Made by a program: the position numbers and the translations under genes
Shown here: positions 34,444 through 45,673 of the stretch, piece after piece
How the letters are laid out: every line of letters begins with the position of its first letter
Numbering within the stretch: the stretch's first letter is position 1
Notes under the pieces: generated by a model
Told to the model about the DNA's origin: nothing
The model's input: only the letters and a program-made list of their open reading frames with translations
Databases searched by the model: none
Assembly: GCF_001577835.2 (NCBI RefSeq)
Contig: NC_029516.1
Location: 82,432,328-82,496,327 of the forward strand
Reading direction: 5' to 3'
Length of the DNA stretch: 64,000 bases
Source of the DNA: Coturnix japonica
Lineage: Eukaryota; Chordata; Aves; Galliformes; Phasianidae

Positions 34444-37400
34444 GTAAGTCTTCATTACGATCTTCAACCTTTTTTTCTGTGTGTGTGTGCTGCTGTTGTT
34501 AAAATTGCCTTTAAACAATTTACAACTTGGTGGGATGTTACTGATGAGAAACTAGTTCCATTTTCCCAGTGGTGGGTGATGTGCCTGGAGAGTCTCTGGG
34601 TTGTGGATATTATTACTTGATTTCATTTTCATCCAGAAGAGGAGGGCAAGACCTGAATTTCCAATTTCTATTGTAACAGTAAGCTGTAAACAGCTCTGGT
34701 TTTAAGTTAATGAGCTTTAGTTTGACACGTGTGTAACAAGAAATATCAGCATGCAGTTTTCTCTCTGCCCTTGAGGTAGCTCGTACTACATTAGTGATCT
34801 ACTTCATGGTGCATTGTGCAGAGCCATTATCACATGTAATTACCTTTTCTTATCAGTGATGAGCAAATCTCCTGAATGTGCAAATTATATTCTTCCCTAA
34901 ATATTAAGAGGAAGCGTGTTACATCTCAGTGTTATCAGTGGAGCTCAAGGAGCCCAGGATGTGAGAACAGTAAGCAAATGCCTACTTACATTTTGTACAT
35001 CGCTGCTCTCATTTTTAAAGTATTAATCTAAAAACTTAATTAAGGTGTCTCCTTCTCTCTAATCTATGAGTTAACAGCACATCTATGCACAGATAATTTT
35101 TTTTCCTGTTCATTCCACTGAAGATTGATTGTATTTTTTTAATTCCAGAACAAAATTAATTGGCAAGTAAGGAATTTCTGTTCGGTATGTGATGCATTTC
35201 TTCCCAAACAGAAATGAAGTTCATTCCCTTGAATGGAAAATGGGTTTCAGATTTACCTGAAGCAGAGAAACAGAAGATTCCTTACTTACTCTAAAGTTAC
35301 TTTTCAGAGCTTTTTCTTGTTTTGACTTTTCCTTGTGGCTGCAAATGGTCTACGCTGCCAGCTCTGATCTTTCTGCCCCTTGAAGAGCATTTCAGCTGAC
35401 ATTAGCAGAACTGCCATTTACTCAGCTAAACACATTTGTAGTATCACCTGTGTGGAATCCACTGCTTTCCATGGGATCTCCATAGGGATGTGTCCTTAGA
35501 GATGCCACTGGATTTTCCCTGAAAACTTAGATCTTTTTCTCCATACTTCTGGATAGAAAATGCAAATGTGCATATCTGTTACACAAAGGTATCCTGTTCC
35601 TAGCTCTAAATGCCTCCTTGTGATGGAGCAGACAGGTACTGGAACTCAACCATTTGGGTACAACCCATAGGACCATCTCTGTGGAAGATTAGCTGCTGCC
35701 CAGATTGACAGCATGGCTTCAGAATGTGTCATTTGGTGCATCAAATACCTCATGTGATACTGAACTGAGAACCTCGCCTTAGGCTGGGGTGGAAACACTT
35801 TAGTATTCATTTTCTTGTTGCAGAGGCAAAATACTTTAACTCCTCAGTTATCTCTAATGTTATTAGTTTGCTGAAACAGCAACTGGATTTCAGTTGCCAC
35901 TGTAGTTTATCATTGTGGACTAATGGATTATATGCTGCAGTGAAGGACTGTAAAAAGTTCACAAGCACAGTTTCTATGTCTGCAGGAAAAAGTGCTTGAA
36001 ATCTGTCAAGTTAGAGCAGAATCAGCTCTGTCTGGTATTTGGGAGGAAACCCCCCACCTTCCCATCAGTTTTATCCTATAATGGAAGAGGAATGGATATG
36101 GATAATGAACAGTGAAAGAAGTTGCAGTTCAGAATGAAAGTTTTTAGTAATGAATATATTCCACCTTACATTTGTTAGTGCTTTTTAACATCTTCTACAA
36201 CTTTTCCACTGGCAGCTGGGATGCAGGCATTGCTGCACTGAGGTGAAATCTCTGGATGTGTACCACAAGAACCATGTAGATGTGGCACTGAGGGACATGG
36301 GTTAGTGAGTATGGTGGGGACAGGTGATCCTAGTGTTCTTTTCCAACCTTAATGACCATATGATTCTATGAGAGAACATGTCCCCAGAAGCATGATTCCC
36401 CAGAGCTGCTGTGCATTGCTTTCCTCTCACCTATTTTGCAGAGGACAATCAAAGGGCACTTGTCAGGAGAAAAGTCTTTGTTTTTTGACTTCACTTATCT
36501 CCCAGCATCACCAGTGCCTGATAAGCTCGCAGGCTGTGGTTAGCTGTTTGTTTCTCGTCGCTTTCCCATACTGTGATGCTGTGATAGAAACATGGGGTAA
36601 ATGCACTGTGGAGCAGCACTGTGACTTACAGACCTGTGTCTTCCTCCAGTTTGATGTCATGTACTCACTTCTTGACACAGACACCTCTTACAGGCCACTG
36701 TTTTTATCATTGTTGCCATCACCGTTGCTGCTGAAGTGACCCCATGATCCAGGACCTCCATAAGCTTGCTGCTTGCAGTAATGATGACATCAGTGTCTGC
36801 TCTGCACATCAGCCCGTGCCAAGAGCTAAGCCCACTCAAATGACCTTATTTGCAGGAAGAGTGAATGTAGTGGAAATGCTGAGTTAGGGCTTGAACCAGC
36901 AATTGAGCACCTGATGGGTGCTCAACCCAAGGGATCTCAGGTGCAAGCAATGTACCTGAGTGACCAGAAGGGGTGAAGGCAGGGTCTACCCCTTTCCAGA
37001 CCTCATTTAAGTGTTGGAAATGGAGATAAGAAAATCTCATCTGGAGGTATCTGCCTACTTGAGGACTTTAAAGGTTTTCTAATGGTAAGTAGTTCATTTT
37101 TCTGTGTCTGCTGCCATTGTGTCTGAGTGGATCCTCACTAGCCTGGGATCTTGCTGCTCTGCTGTCGTTGTTGTGCTTTCCATCATTTTACAGTGAAGTC
37201 CACAAGCAATCAAAAATCTCAGCATTCAAAATCACAATGAATAGCTCACCCAGATGATAAAGCCTGCTTTTGTGAATGTGACTTTCAGATTCCTCAGAAT
37301 TAATTTGAGTACTAGTGAGTTAATAAACAATCAAGGAGAGTTTTGAAGTAGTGGAAAGACGTGAAATGAGGCTTAGAGTGAGTGGCTAGAAAATGAAAAC

Positions 37401-40400
37401 CCTTTGGATCATGGTACTAGGTATTAGGAAGGAAGTATTTACTGTGAGGCTGGTGAGACACCAGAACAGTCTGGTAAGGTTGTGGATGTACCCTCCTAAG
37501 AAGCATTCAGGACTTGGCTGGTTGGGGCTTTGAACAACTTGCTCTACTGGGTAATATCCCTATCTTTTCCAGGGGGTTGGAACTAGATGATCTTAAAGGT
37601 CCCTTCCAACCCAAAGCATTCTTTGATTCTATGGCTATGGTTGTTGAGCAGGCAGTAAGGACTGTTTGGGATGAACTGACTGATGGATTGTGCTTCCTTT
37701 CATAGGCACCAGTACCGTAAATATTTACAAGACAGTGAATGAGACAGCTCTACTCAGTTTCACTGCTGAAAACATGCATGAGACAGTGTGGAGCAGAGAC
37801 AACGAGAGGCTGCTTCAAATAAAAGACAAAAAAATTCAATATTATGTGGAGAAGATGCAGTGTAGATGCAAAGTGCTCCTCAATGGGACTCTCCGAATAG
37901 AGCGGCTGGTGAAAGAAGACAGTGGGATATACAAGGTGTCTGCTTATGACAAGAAGGGAAAGCTGAAGGCAGATGAAACAATAGAGCTCATTGTTTTGGG
38001 TGAGTTTCTGCTATCTCCATACCAATCCAGGGGTCTGTGCTCTTTGTTGGAAGCCTTCATTGTAAACTGCCTGCAGATTAAGGAAGGGGCCTTATTTATG
38101 TTTTAAGGCAGTGAGCTGTCATTGGGGTTACCTGGGTTTAATGCCAGGTTAAGGTGATAGACTGCAAGTTAACTATGTGCTGTGTCAATTCCCTACTCTG
38201 CAGCAGAGATCTTGCCTTACTGCTGTGGAAAGAAAACACTTTAGTAACTGTTGGGTGCTAGTATCAATTGTCATCCAGTTTACACAGTGCTACTGGAGTT
38301 GAAAAGACAGCTGCTCTGAAGAGAAAGAAATAATTGAGGTGGTGACACCATCACACACTAACATGACCTGGACTTCAGTGTTTCCACTGGGGCTTTCTTC
38401 CAAAAGATGCTCTACAACTTGCAGAAGGGGAGTAAGTTAATGAGGGAAGGGAGGTGCCTTTCCTTGTTATAATGTGCACCTAGGCTTCATTTGCTACAGA
38501 CAGCTCTTAATGGCTTTAAAACCTATGCTATTTATATCTGATGCTGCCTACAGCTGGAGGTGGCCCTAGTTTGTGGTTGTTCACCTCATTTAGAAGTTGG
38601 AATAGAGCTTTTTTCCATCAGATGCCTCTGTCAGTTTTCTGTGGTTGAGAAAAGTCCTGTGAGCCTCCTCTGCTTCAATATCTGTCATCAGTGACGGAGA
38701 TTCCAGCACCAAAACATAACTAGTTGCTTGTAGGGCACAGAGAGATAGAAATTGGCTCTTTCTTTCATAGCCTTCTTGGAGCCGAGTGCTCTGTTTTGTT
38801 CTGTTTTCTGTTGTGATGAGCTTTTGTATTGTGGCTGTCATGCAAGCTGAGTGCCTTTGGCAATGCATAAAGCATTGTAAGTGGCTGTTCTGTCTTGAAG
38901 GAAATTTCTTCTGATGGGTACAGGCAGAGCTAATTGCATTTGTACCAGAACACTGGGGCAGGAGTTAGGGGGCTCTCTCCAGCCTCCCTTATCCACATCC
39001 TCTGCCTGAAAACACCACTTCCTCCAATGACCACGAGCCAGGCAAAGCCTGGAGATCATCTGGCCGTGTCATGCAGTTCTGTGCCAGAGTGCTTTTAGAT
39101 GGTCTGCAGATCCATTTGAGCTCCATACTGGGGGCTTCTGCCCAAATTATTCAAGTAAGTTATAAAATGAGTGGAAAAATTCCACTCAGAGCAGTAAAAC
39201 AGTGGCACAGGCTGCCTGGGGAGGTGGTGGAGTCACTGACCCAGGAGATATTCAAGAACCGTGTGATGTGGCAGTGAGGGATGTGGTTAGTAGGCACAGT
39301 GAGAATACATCAGTGGTTGGACCGAGTGATCTTTATGGTCATTTCTAATCTTAATGATTCTGTCCCTTCAGGTTGTGCTTAGTATGGTTAAGTACCTGGA
39401 AGTCAAATGCCCTTATGATGTTAGCTACAAATGTTTCTATTCAGAAGAAGAATGGAGGATAAAAATCAGTTTTCAAATTGTGGCAATGCTGCAGTGAAAA
39501 TGGGCTCCAGAATAGATATAATGTAGTTACTCTTGCTGGCACAAACGGTCCCACTTTGTTTGAGGAAGAAATGCTTTCTAAGGAGTTGAGGGGAAAATGG
39601 AAAGAGACAAAAGGATCCTAAGTGTGTTAGGATGAAAATGTAGGCTAATAGATGGCATTTCTTTAACTGCTGTGTTGCTTCTACAGTGAAGTCTGATTTG
39701 TTCTTCATTCTTCTCTGGTCTCGTTAGCTGGTGCTACTCCCATACTGCAATTCCCTTCTCTGTGTCACAATGGAGATTTTCAAAAGGAGAAACATTGTCA
39801 GATCTGCCTATTCCTTATCTTTTTCAGAGCCTGTTCCTCAGCCAGTCCTCAATGCTGAATGTATTAATAAAACCCTGTTTGTGAAATGTGCGGTGAAGAA
39901 GATGACTGTGGACCAAGTGTTTACGATAGAATTGGCTCATGATAAAATCAATAAATCCCAAACGAATGTTACAGAGGTGGAATTTACTACTCGACACAGT
40001 GGAAGATACAGATGTATTGTTCAGAACAAAGTCAGCAAAAAAACAACTGAGAAGGAAATCAAGTGTCAGGGTAAGAAGCCTACTTTTGCCAGAATCAGCT
40101 AGGGCTCACTTTACATAGTTGTCTATCTGTGGGGTTGATTTGGAAGCCAGAAGCAGCCATGGTTCCCTGTATACAATAATGTGAGTCTACTGCTGATGCT
40201 GAATTTTGATTGCATACAGCAGTCTGTGTGAGGCAGAAAATATCTTACTGCTTTCAGGGTATTTGCTCTTGATTTATACCCTTATGGTGGGGAAAGCTAC
40301 TTGTATGTTATTTTCTTCCTCTCCATGCTTGTACCTATGAAGGTGATGGTTGTCTGCTACCAATGGATATGCATGGTTGTTCTCAAAAGGGGAAAAATGA

Positions 40401-43400
40401 GCTACTTGGACTCCCAAGGTTGCCTGGAAGTCAGGAAGGAGATCGTGGAGAAGTTAGCAAGCCCTGGGACTATGTGACTCGGATGAGCATAGCTCAAGTG
40501 TTCAATGGATTTCCTTACGTCATTTGTGGTTTTATCTGCCACCTTGAGTATTGATCTTTAGTGGACAAGACAGCTTAAGATGGGATTGAGCTTGTCAAAG
40601 TCTTCATATAGACATGAGTCTGCCAGAGCTCACCATGTGGTCAGCTGGGAGAAGCAGGTATTGAAGGGGAAAATATACAGCACTTGTTTCAGCTGCTGGT
40701 CTTGCATTGGGAAGAGCTGAGTGTACTTGTTTCCATTTACTCTCAGGGAGCAGCCCAGGCTTATGATGGTTTTTATAATGTAGGTGTACATTTTGACTTC
40801 AGTCTTGTGACTCTTGCCCTTTCTGTGCATGCTGAGGTGGCACCAGCAGAGTCTCCTCTTGAGCTTTGCTTCAGGAAGCAAAGGAAAGGCCCATTTCTAA
40901 GGGACTGAGCTCCCTAACACCTGTGCTTAGACATGAACACCCAAGGCAGGAGGTGATGAAGGAAAGTCAATCTGGCAAAACTTAGCTGGTCTAATACAGA
41001 GTGCTCACATAAATCTTTGCTCACTGAACAAATCAAACTCCCATTTGAGGATGTGGGATATTTGGTGTTTGTTGGTTTTTTTGGTTTTTTTGGGGTTTTT
41101 TTATTTATTTATTTATTTTTTTTAATTTTCACTATTTTTAATTTGCATATAGCTAAAAATTGAAGTGGAAGTACAAAAATGATATGAGACAAACTGTTCT
41201 GTGTGTGCAGCCCAGATGAAGTACTTAGAAAGTTTATTTCTGCTAGGTGTTGAGCACTGCCTGGACAATTGTTACCCTTAAATGTGTTTATTGCAGGAGC
41301 AGACCAGTTGTGATAATTTAAGAGGATATAACATGCACAAGTGCGCTGGTTTCTGCAAGGAAGTTCCTGTGGTATTGTTCCATACCACAGTGTGAGAACT
41401 GACAACTTTTTTTCCGTGTACAGAGAAAGGACAGGGTGGGTTCTCTCACCAGTGCTGCTTTCATATTCAATGGCAGAACAATACCAAACTCTACGTTGAT
41501 GTTACACAAGTCATGTCTTCTCCTCTAACATCCTCTTTATTCTCTTAACTAGGCCAGCTGGACCTCTATCGCATCTCATGCATAGCAGGAGGTGCGCTGT
41601 TCTTCGTTGTCTTTGTGATTTTGCTTATTTATTGCATCAGGAAGAAGAAAGCAGATAGGCTTGAAGATGATGGTAAGTGTTCAAAGGCTTTAAACTCTCT
41701 CCAGCCACCTAATATCCTAGAGGTTCTTCTTGACAGCTTCCCTGTGAGCAGGAGCAAGAGCTTATCTTGAGCGTGTAGTGAACCTCAGCGCATCAGCTGC
41801 TATTGTCAGTCTTGGTTTCAGACATACACTTTGAACAAAAGGCTTTTTGTTCTCAAGCCCTTCTGTTTATCTATGTAGAAAGAACTGGTGTTCTAATCCT
41901 TTGCCAAGGCCACCTGTCATGAACATCCATGGGGCTAAACATACAAATAAGTATGTAAGTAGATTTTTTTTCAGTAAAAGTATATAGTATAAAATTAGGA
42001 TCTCTGATGTTGTTAGTCACCTTTGGAAAAACATCACATAAGGAGAGAGCAAGAACTCATCTTTTATGGGGGTCTCCTCAAGCAACTCCTGGTGCGTTTT
42101 CTCTCTGCAAAACAATGTAGTTGGCATATCAACACTGGAGGTCCAGTCTGAGGCACTTAAAAAGTCTTTGGGCAAAGTTCTCATCTGTTGTCCAGAATTC
42201 AAACCTCATTAAGAAAATATGCTGCCAGAGTCATCTCTCAGTGCAGGCTCTGTCTTGATAGAAGACTGTATGGGAAATTGTTAATCACAGCCTGAACCTC
42301 TGATTAATCAGATGAGGCAAGTGTTGGGTCAGCTGTGGGAGCACAGGTGAGAGTAATTGAGCTGTGCTCCCAGAAGGGGTGGAGCTTGACTCCGCCTCCT
42401 CTAGACCTCATTTAAGGGCTGACCACCACTGAGGCAGCTTCTCTTGGAGACTGCTCGTCGGTGGAGGTTGCCTCAGTGGTTCCCAGCAGACCGAAGGCTT
42501 CCATATGGGTGAGTTTTTCCTGTAAATAACCTTTTGGGTATTTACAACTACCATCTTTTCATTATTATTGCTGTACAAAGCCTTACCTGGGATTGCAGTT
42601 TGCTTATTGCTGCTGGTTTGGGTGGGCAGAGGATGCTGAGCTGATGCTCAGGAAAAGTTGGTTGGCCCACTCAGAAGCTCAAGTATGAGGGAGATCATCC
42701 TGTTGCCAGAGCAGCATGTTGGTGTTGAAGGCTTGGTTCCAAGTCTTATACCCACATACTGTGTCAGACGTGCTGTATGATCTTCAGTAGCAGCTAGGCT
42801 CTGTGTGAGTGCTTGAACTACAAAATGTGAGAACAAGCCCCTTTGCACAGCAGTATGTGTCAAAGTAAAAAGGGTAATGTTTGAAAGAAACTCAAGCTGA
42901 TACCTCAAAGGTGCATGTGGTCAGTCTGATGGCAAGGGTTAGCATGATGCTTTCCATGGCTGAGAGTAGAACTTCAGTGTGGGTACCTCATCATGGCCCC
43001 CTCACTTCCTATGAAGTTATCACCACAGAAAATCAGCAGGTGTTCTCCTTGTCTTTTAGGAGAGCTCATAACAGTGCACCCACAGAATGTTGTCTTAGAA
43101 GACTTGGCACATCTCATGAGCAAAATGCCAGCATGAGCAAAGCCACTAGAATTTTGCCTTACACTATGGCTGTTCTTGATGTTCCTTGTCAAGGGAGTAG
43201 TTGATCCCATTCATATTGACAGCACCTCCTCAGTTTTTGGGCCTGGATTCAAGAAAGAGAAATCTGGGATGATAAGAACTAAAATAAGGTGGCTGGCCTC
43301 TTTGAAACAGCTTGAGCGTAAGGTTATTTCAGCTCCCCAAGGGGTACATTTCTCAATACCTAAGATAAAGTGACTGCCATATCACAAATGATGAGTTAAT

Positions 43401-44259
43401 GATCAAAAGTGAGATGGCATGAATTTAATTCTACCTACTGGGAAATTCATGCTGGGATTCCAGGTCCCAGGAAACCTTCATGGCAGACAGTGGCAGATCA
43501 GGGCTTTTGTGTTGCTGCCTGTGGTTGTGTCCTATTTCATAGAATCATGGAACATCTGGGGCTGGAGGGGATCTTAAATCCCACTTAGTCCCAAACCCTG
43601 CTATGGGCAGGGCTGCCCCCTACCAGCTCAGGCTGCCCAGGGCCCCACCGAATCTGGCTTTCAGGGATGGGGCACCACAGCTTCTTCAGGCAGCCTATGC
43701 CAGTGCCTCACTGCCCTCTGAGTGTGTCCTCCAAAAGACAGAGAAGCTCAGGCTGAGAGCGTCTATCAGTGACCAGAGAAGGCTGTAGTGTCTTCAGGTG
43801 CATTGGCCTCAGCTTTGGGGCTGCTGCAAAACTCTGAGTGCTGCCTGAGTGTGTGGGTGGCAGTGACTTTGGTTGTTTGTTGGAGTAGCAGGACAGTGAC
43901 AGTGGCTGTGCAGGTAAGACCTATATGGTTGTTTTTTTATAATTACATGGTGTTCCAAACTGTCTTCCCTCGCTGTTGGACTTCAGTAAGAATTTTTGCC
44001 TCCTGCTTAGATGTAAGTAGGTGCCTGACCACTGGGGCCTCCTGTCTTTGCAGATGAGGAAAGGATGCAGATCCACCAGGTGGACACAGAGATGGCAATG
44101 CGAAAGCTCCCTCAAACACCATCTAACCCTAACCCCCAGCGGACCTGTGTGCATCAGAGGCCTCTGCCACAGCCACATGCACAGCAGCGAGCAGTGCCCC
44201 CACAGCCTAGGCCACGCACCCAGCTGCCGGCTCCAAGCCAGCTGAGAGAGAGGCACTGA
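34383..44259 (+). CDS. CD2: CD2, T/NK-cell adhesion and costimulatory receptor (5 coding exons, 307 aa)
   Basis: Joined exons 34383-34443, 37706-37999, 39828-40070, 41553-41672 and 44054-44259 total 924 nt: 307 codons plus TGA. All introns are GT-AG and phase 1. The type I membrane protein has a signal peptide, a V-like domain (22-118), a C2 domain (119-199), one helix (about 207-228) and a basic, proline-rich tail of about 79 residues. CD2 on T and NK cells binds CD58 or CD48 and couples to the cytoskeleton through SH3 adaptors. Blocks shared with human CD2, from memory, are IYKVSAYDKKGK (human IYKVSIYDTKGK), CINKTL (CINTTL), NKVSK, and a PRPR proline motif in the tail. The tail is shorter than the human one (about 116 aa) and lacks PPPGHR repeats. 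The frame is open further upstream, but 34383 is the start that gives a signal peptide. Confidence 0.93.
35164..35289. repeat. CD2: Small inverted repeat (about 125 bp) in CD2 intron 1
   Basis: AAGTAAGGAATTTCTGTT (from 35166) recurs inverted as AACAGAAGATTCCTTACTT (35269-35287), with a single-base length difference between the arms. It could be a tiny MITE-like relic or a hairpin. No target-site duplication is obvious. Confidence 0.45.
36265..36371 (+). mobile_element. CR1 LINE 3' end in CD2 intron 1
   Basis: GTAGATGTGGCACTGAGGGA, TTCTTTTCCAACCTTAATGA and CATATGATTCTATGA form a CR1 terminal segment with tail. Confidence 0.82.
36866..37195 (+). repeat. Solo LTR-like repeat, family B copy 1, in CD2 intron 1
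   Basis: Starts TGTAGTGGAAATGCTGAGTT, has GTACCTGAGTGACCAGAAGG, a CAGACCTCATTTAAG TATA-like core, and U5-like sequence. It is paired with the copy at 57958 and distantly similar to family A in the GGGGTGGAGC...CATTTAAGGG core. A fossil without internal genes. Confidence 0.55.
37415..37635 (+). mobile_element. CR1 LINE 3' fragment directly upstream of CD2 exon 2
   Basis: GGGGGTTGGAACTAGATGAT, TTAAAGGTCCCTTCCAACCC and CATTCTTTGATTCTATGG are a CR1 end. It stops only about 70 bases before the exon 2 acceptor. Its 5' limit is uncertain and may lie nearer 37340. Confidence 0.82.
37706..37999 (+). CDS. CD2: CD2 exon 2: membrane-distal V-like domain
   Basis: This exon encodes residues 21-118. The acceptor is TTTCATAG|G and the donor G|GTGAGT. 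The core Trp is W49 (ETVWSRDNE). Tyr96 lies in KEDSGIYKVSAYDKKGK with no paired V-domain Cys, as in mammalian CD2. N80 in NGTLRI matches the human domain-1 glycan position (NGTLKI). A further sequon is at N32. C73 and C75 (QCRC) are extra compared with the human domain. The highly charged face (many K, R, E, D) fits the known charged CD2 binding surface. Confidence 0.94.
39190..39366 (+). mobile_element. CR1 LINE 3' fragment in CD2 intron 2
   Basis: GTGGCACAGGCTGCCTGGGG, GATGTGGCAGTGAGGGATGT and TCTAATCTTAATGATTCTGT are CR1 3' words in + orientation. Confidence 0.82.
39828..40070 (+). CDS. CD2: CD2 exon 3: membrane-proximal C2 domain
   Basis: This exon encodes residues 119-199. The acceptor is TTTTTCAG|A and the donor G|GTAAGA. 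Four cysteines (130, 139, 181, 198) fit the two disulfides of CD2-family domain 2. GRYRCIVQNKVSKK parallels human AKFKCTAGNKVSKE. Sequons lie at N132, N160 and N165. Confidence 0.94.
41056..41130. repeat. CD2: T-rich low-complexity tract in CD2 intron 3
   Basis: TTTTTTGG-type repeats pass into (TTTA)n and oligo(T). Intron 3 otherwise shows unique sequence. Confidence 0.75.
41553..41672 (+). CDS. CD2: CD2 exon 4: transmembrane helix and start of tail
   Basis: This exon encodes residues 200-239. A strongly hydrophobic helix (about 207-228, rich in F, V, I and L) is followed by the basic anchor RKKK and an acidic RLEDD. The donor G|GTAAGT keeps phase 1. The RKKK-to-acidic transition parallels human KRKKQRSRRNDEE. 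Confidence 0.92.
42267..42565 (+). repeat. Solo LTR-like repeat, family A copy 2, in CD2 intron 4
   Basis: TGTATGGGAAATTGTTAATC through CATTTAAGGGCTGACCACCA to about TATTTACAACTACCATC. Over the first ~172 bases I count 8 differences from the copy at 47525, so both look moderately young. A solo LTR fossil with no internal region. Confidence 0.65.
43537..43735 (-). mobile_element. CR1 LINE 3' fragment in CD2 intron 4
   Basis: The reverse complement: CATAGAATCATGGAACATCT, TATGGGCAGGGCTGCCCCCT, CAGGCTGCCCAGGGCCCCAC and GCCAGTGCCTCACTGCCCTC. Confidence 0.85.
44054..44259 (+). CDS. CD2: CD2 exon 5: proline-rich cytoplasmic tail
   Basis: This exon encodes residues 240-307 and ends RERH followed by TGA. 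DEERMQIHQVDTE leads to KLPQTPSNPNPQ, resembling human KPHQIPASTPQNP, and then to a Pro/Gln/Arg-rich end. PQPRPR (289-294) fits the PxxxPR ligand of CD2AP/CIN85 SH3 domains and lines up with human PPLPRPRVQ. PPPGHR-type GYF ligands (CD2BP2) are absent. Confidence 0.9.
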
Positions 44260-44765
44260 ACACCCGTCCTGGGGGATGGAGGGCTCTTTCTTATGGAAGA
44301 AGAAACCTTACAACAGTCCAGAACTCCTCCTACACAGGCTTGTGTAGCGCTCTGCTCTGGAGTTGCAGAAGATGAGAGAGAGCATCAAGTAACTGGAGTT
44401 GAAGAGACACAGTGGAGGAAGCTGAAGAAAGACCTGGGGCCTTTTTTCTTCAAGTGACTCTATGTGAAGACACATGCATCTTTCTGTGGTTCACTTTTTA
44501 TTGCACTGCATTGTTGTCTTGCTTTCTGGATGAGTTATATCAAAAAGTGAAAGCCTGAGACAACGTGGATTTGTAGATGTTACCTCTTTTTGTCATATAG
44601 CTTTTCATTTGCTTTTTGTGCATTAGAACAGCCCTCTGATTTCAGCACTAGATGCATGGTCTCCTAAACATAATTATTATTTGTATCTAATCACTGGTTT
44701 GATGTTGAAAGACTTGGTGCTGTCCAACACAGAGGACAATAAACTGAAAGGAGATGTGACAGACT
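44260..44765 (+). other. CD2: CD2 3' untranslated region with poly(A) signal
   Basis: AATAAA at 44738-44743 is followed by GTGTGAAAAATGTAAG-type T/G sequence, giving a 3' UTR of about 0.5 kb. A second AATAAA at 45668-45673 could serve a longer isoform. Confidence 0.65.
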
Positions 44766-45667
44766 TGAAGCATGCATGTGTGAAAAATGTAAGGGGGAAG
44801 GAGTATATCCTTCATTTTTTTCTACCACTTTCCCTATAGATCTGTTTGCCTAGTCAGGTAGTTTGTTGTTTTTATTGTCACAGAACAGATCTTGATATAT
44901 ATGGGTTCCTGAAATCAGTATTTCAAACTGCCAAGCAGCCTCCTTAACAATGCTATTGTCTGAATTGCCATGGCTTCTATCACCAGGTCACTTATCTGAT
45001 GACAAGTGACCATGCTCCCTGATGTTGCTGGTAAGCACCTCATGGTTGCTGTTACCGGCTGATTACAGAGAACTACTGAGAGGCCTCACTCTCCCAAAGG
45101 TGGAGGTGTGCACCTGGACTGCAGAAACTATTCCTGCATCACTTTCCATGTTCTGGATGAACACTCCTTGCTCCTCTGGCCTTTGGGAATGTTCACAACT
45201 GGCTCTATCAGATGGCTGAGGAGCTGAGAGAGGACATTCCTTCTTGGAGCAGTGTCTGCTAAACTGGTCCATCTGGTCCATCAGAGATGGAGAAGGGGAG
45301 AGTTGTGAGAGTCACAGAGCACAAGATGTCCAGACAGTATGTTGTTGCAATTGGTAGAAGGATGTGGGGTATTCCTCTCAGAGCTGACTTAAATAGCCTT
45401 CTTTAAGGCAGTTAAATAGCCTTCTTTTTGTTTCTCCTCAGAAATGTGACTGTTTTTATCCTCTGATATGAGGGTGGGGAAGTCACTTGTCAGGAAGAGG
45501 AGGGGGTCTCAATCACTTTGAGCTCCAGGATGGGCACAGTGATGGGAGGGTTACTTGTTCTTGCCTTAGCCTTCTGCAGCTTGTTTTAGGGTTTTTACTG
45601 CTTAAAATTGCGTTTGGTAAACATTTCATGGTTTACTTTGTAATATAAGCTGTGTCCCTGCAGTGAA

Positions 45668-45673
45668 TGAATA
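45668..45673 (+). promoter_or_regulatory. CD2: Possible distal CD2 poly(A) signal
   Basis: AATAAA in GAATGAATAAAGATAATG, about 1.4 kb past the CD2 stop. It could end a longer CD2 transcript, or be unrelated. The region 44766-45667 carries no recognised gene, only a short duplicated TTAAATAGCCTTCTTT near 45389-45427. Confidence 0.25.
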
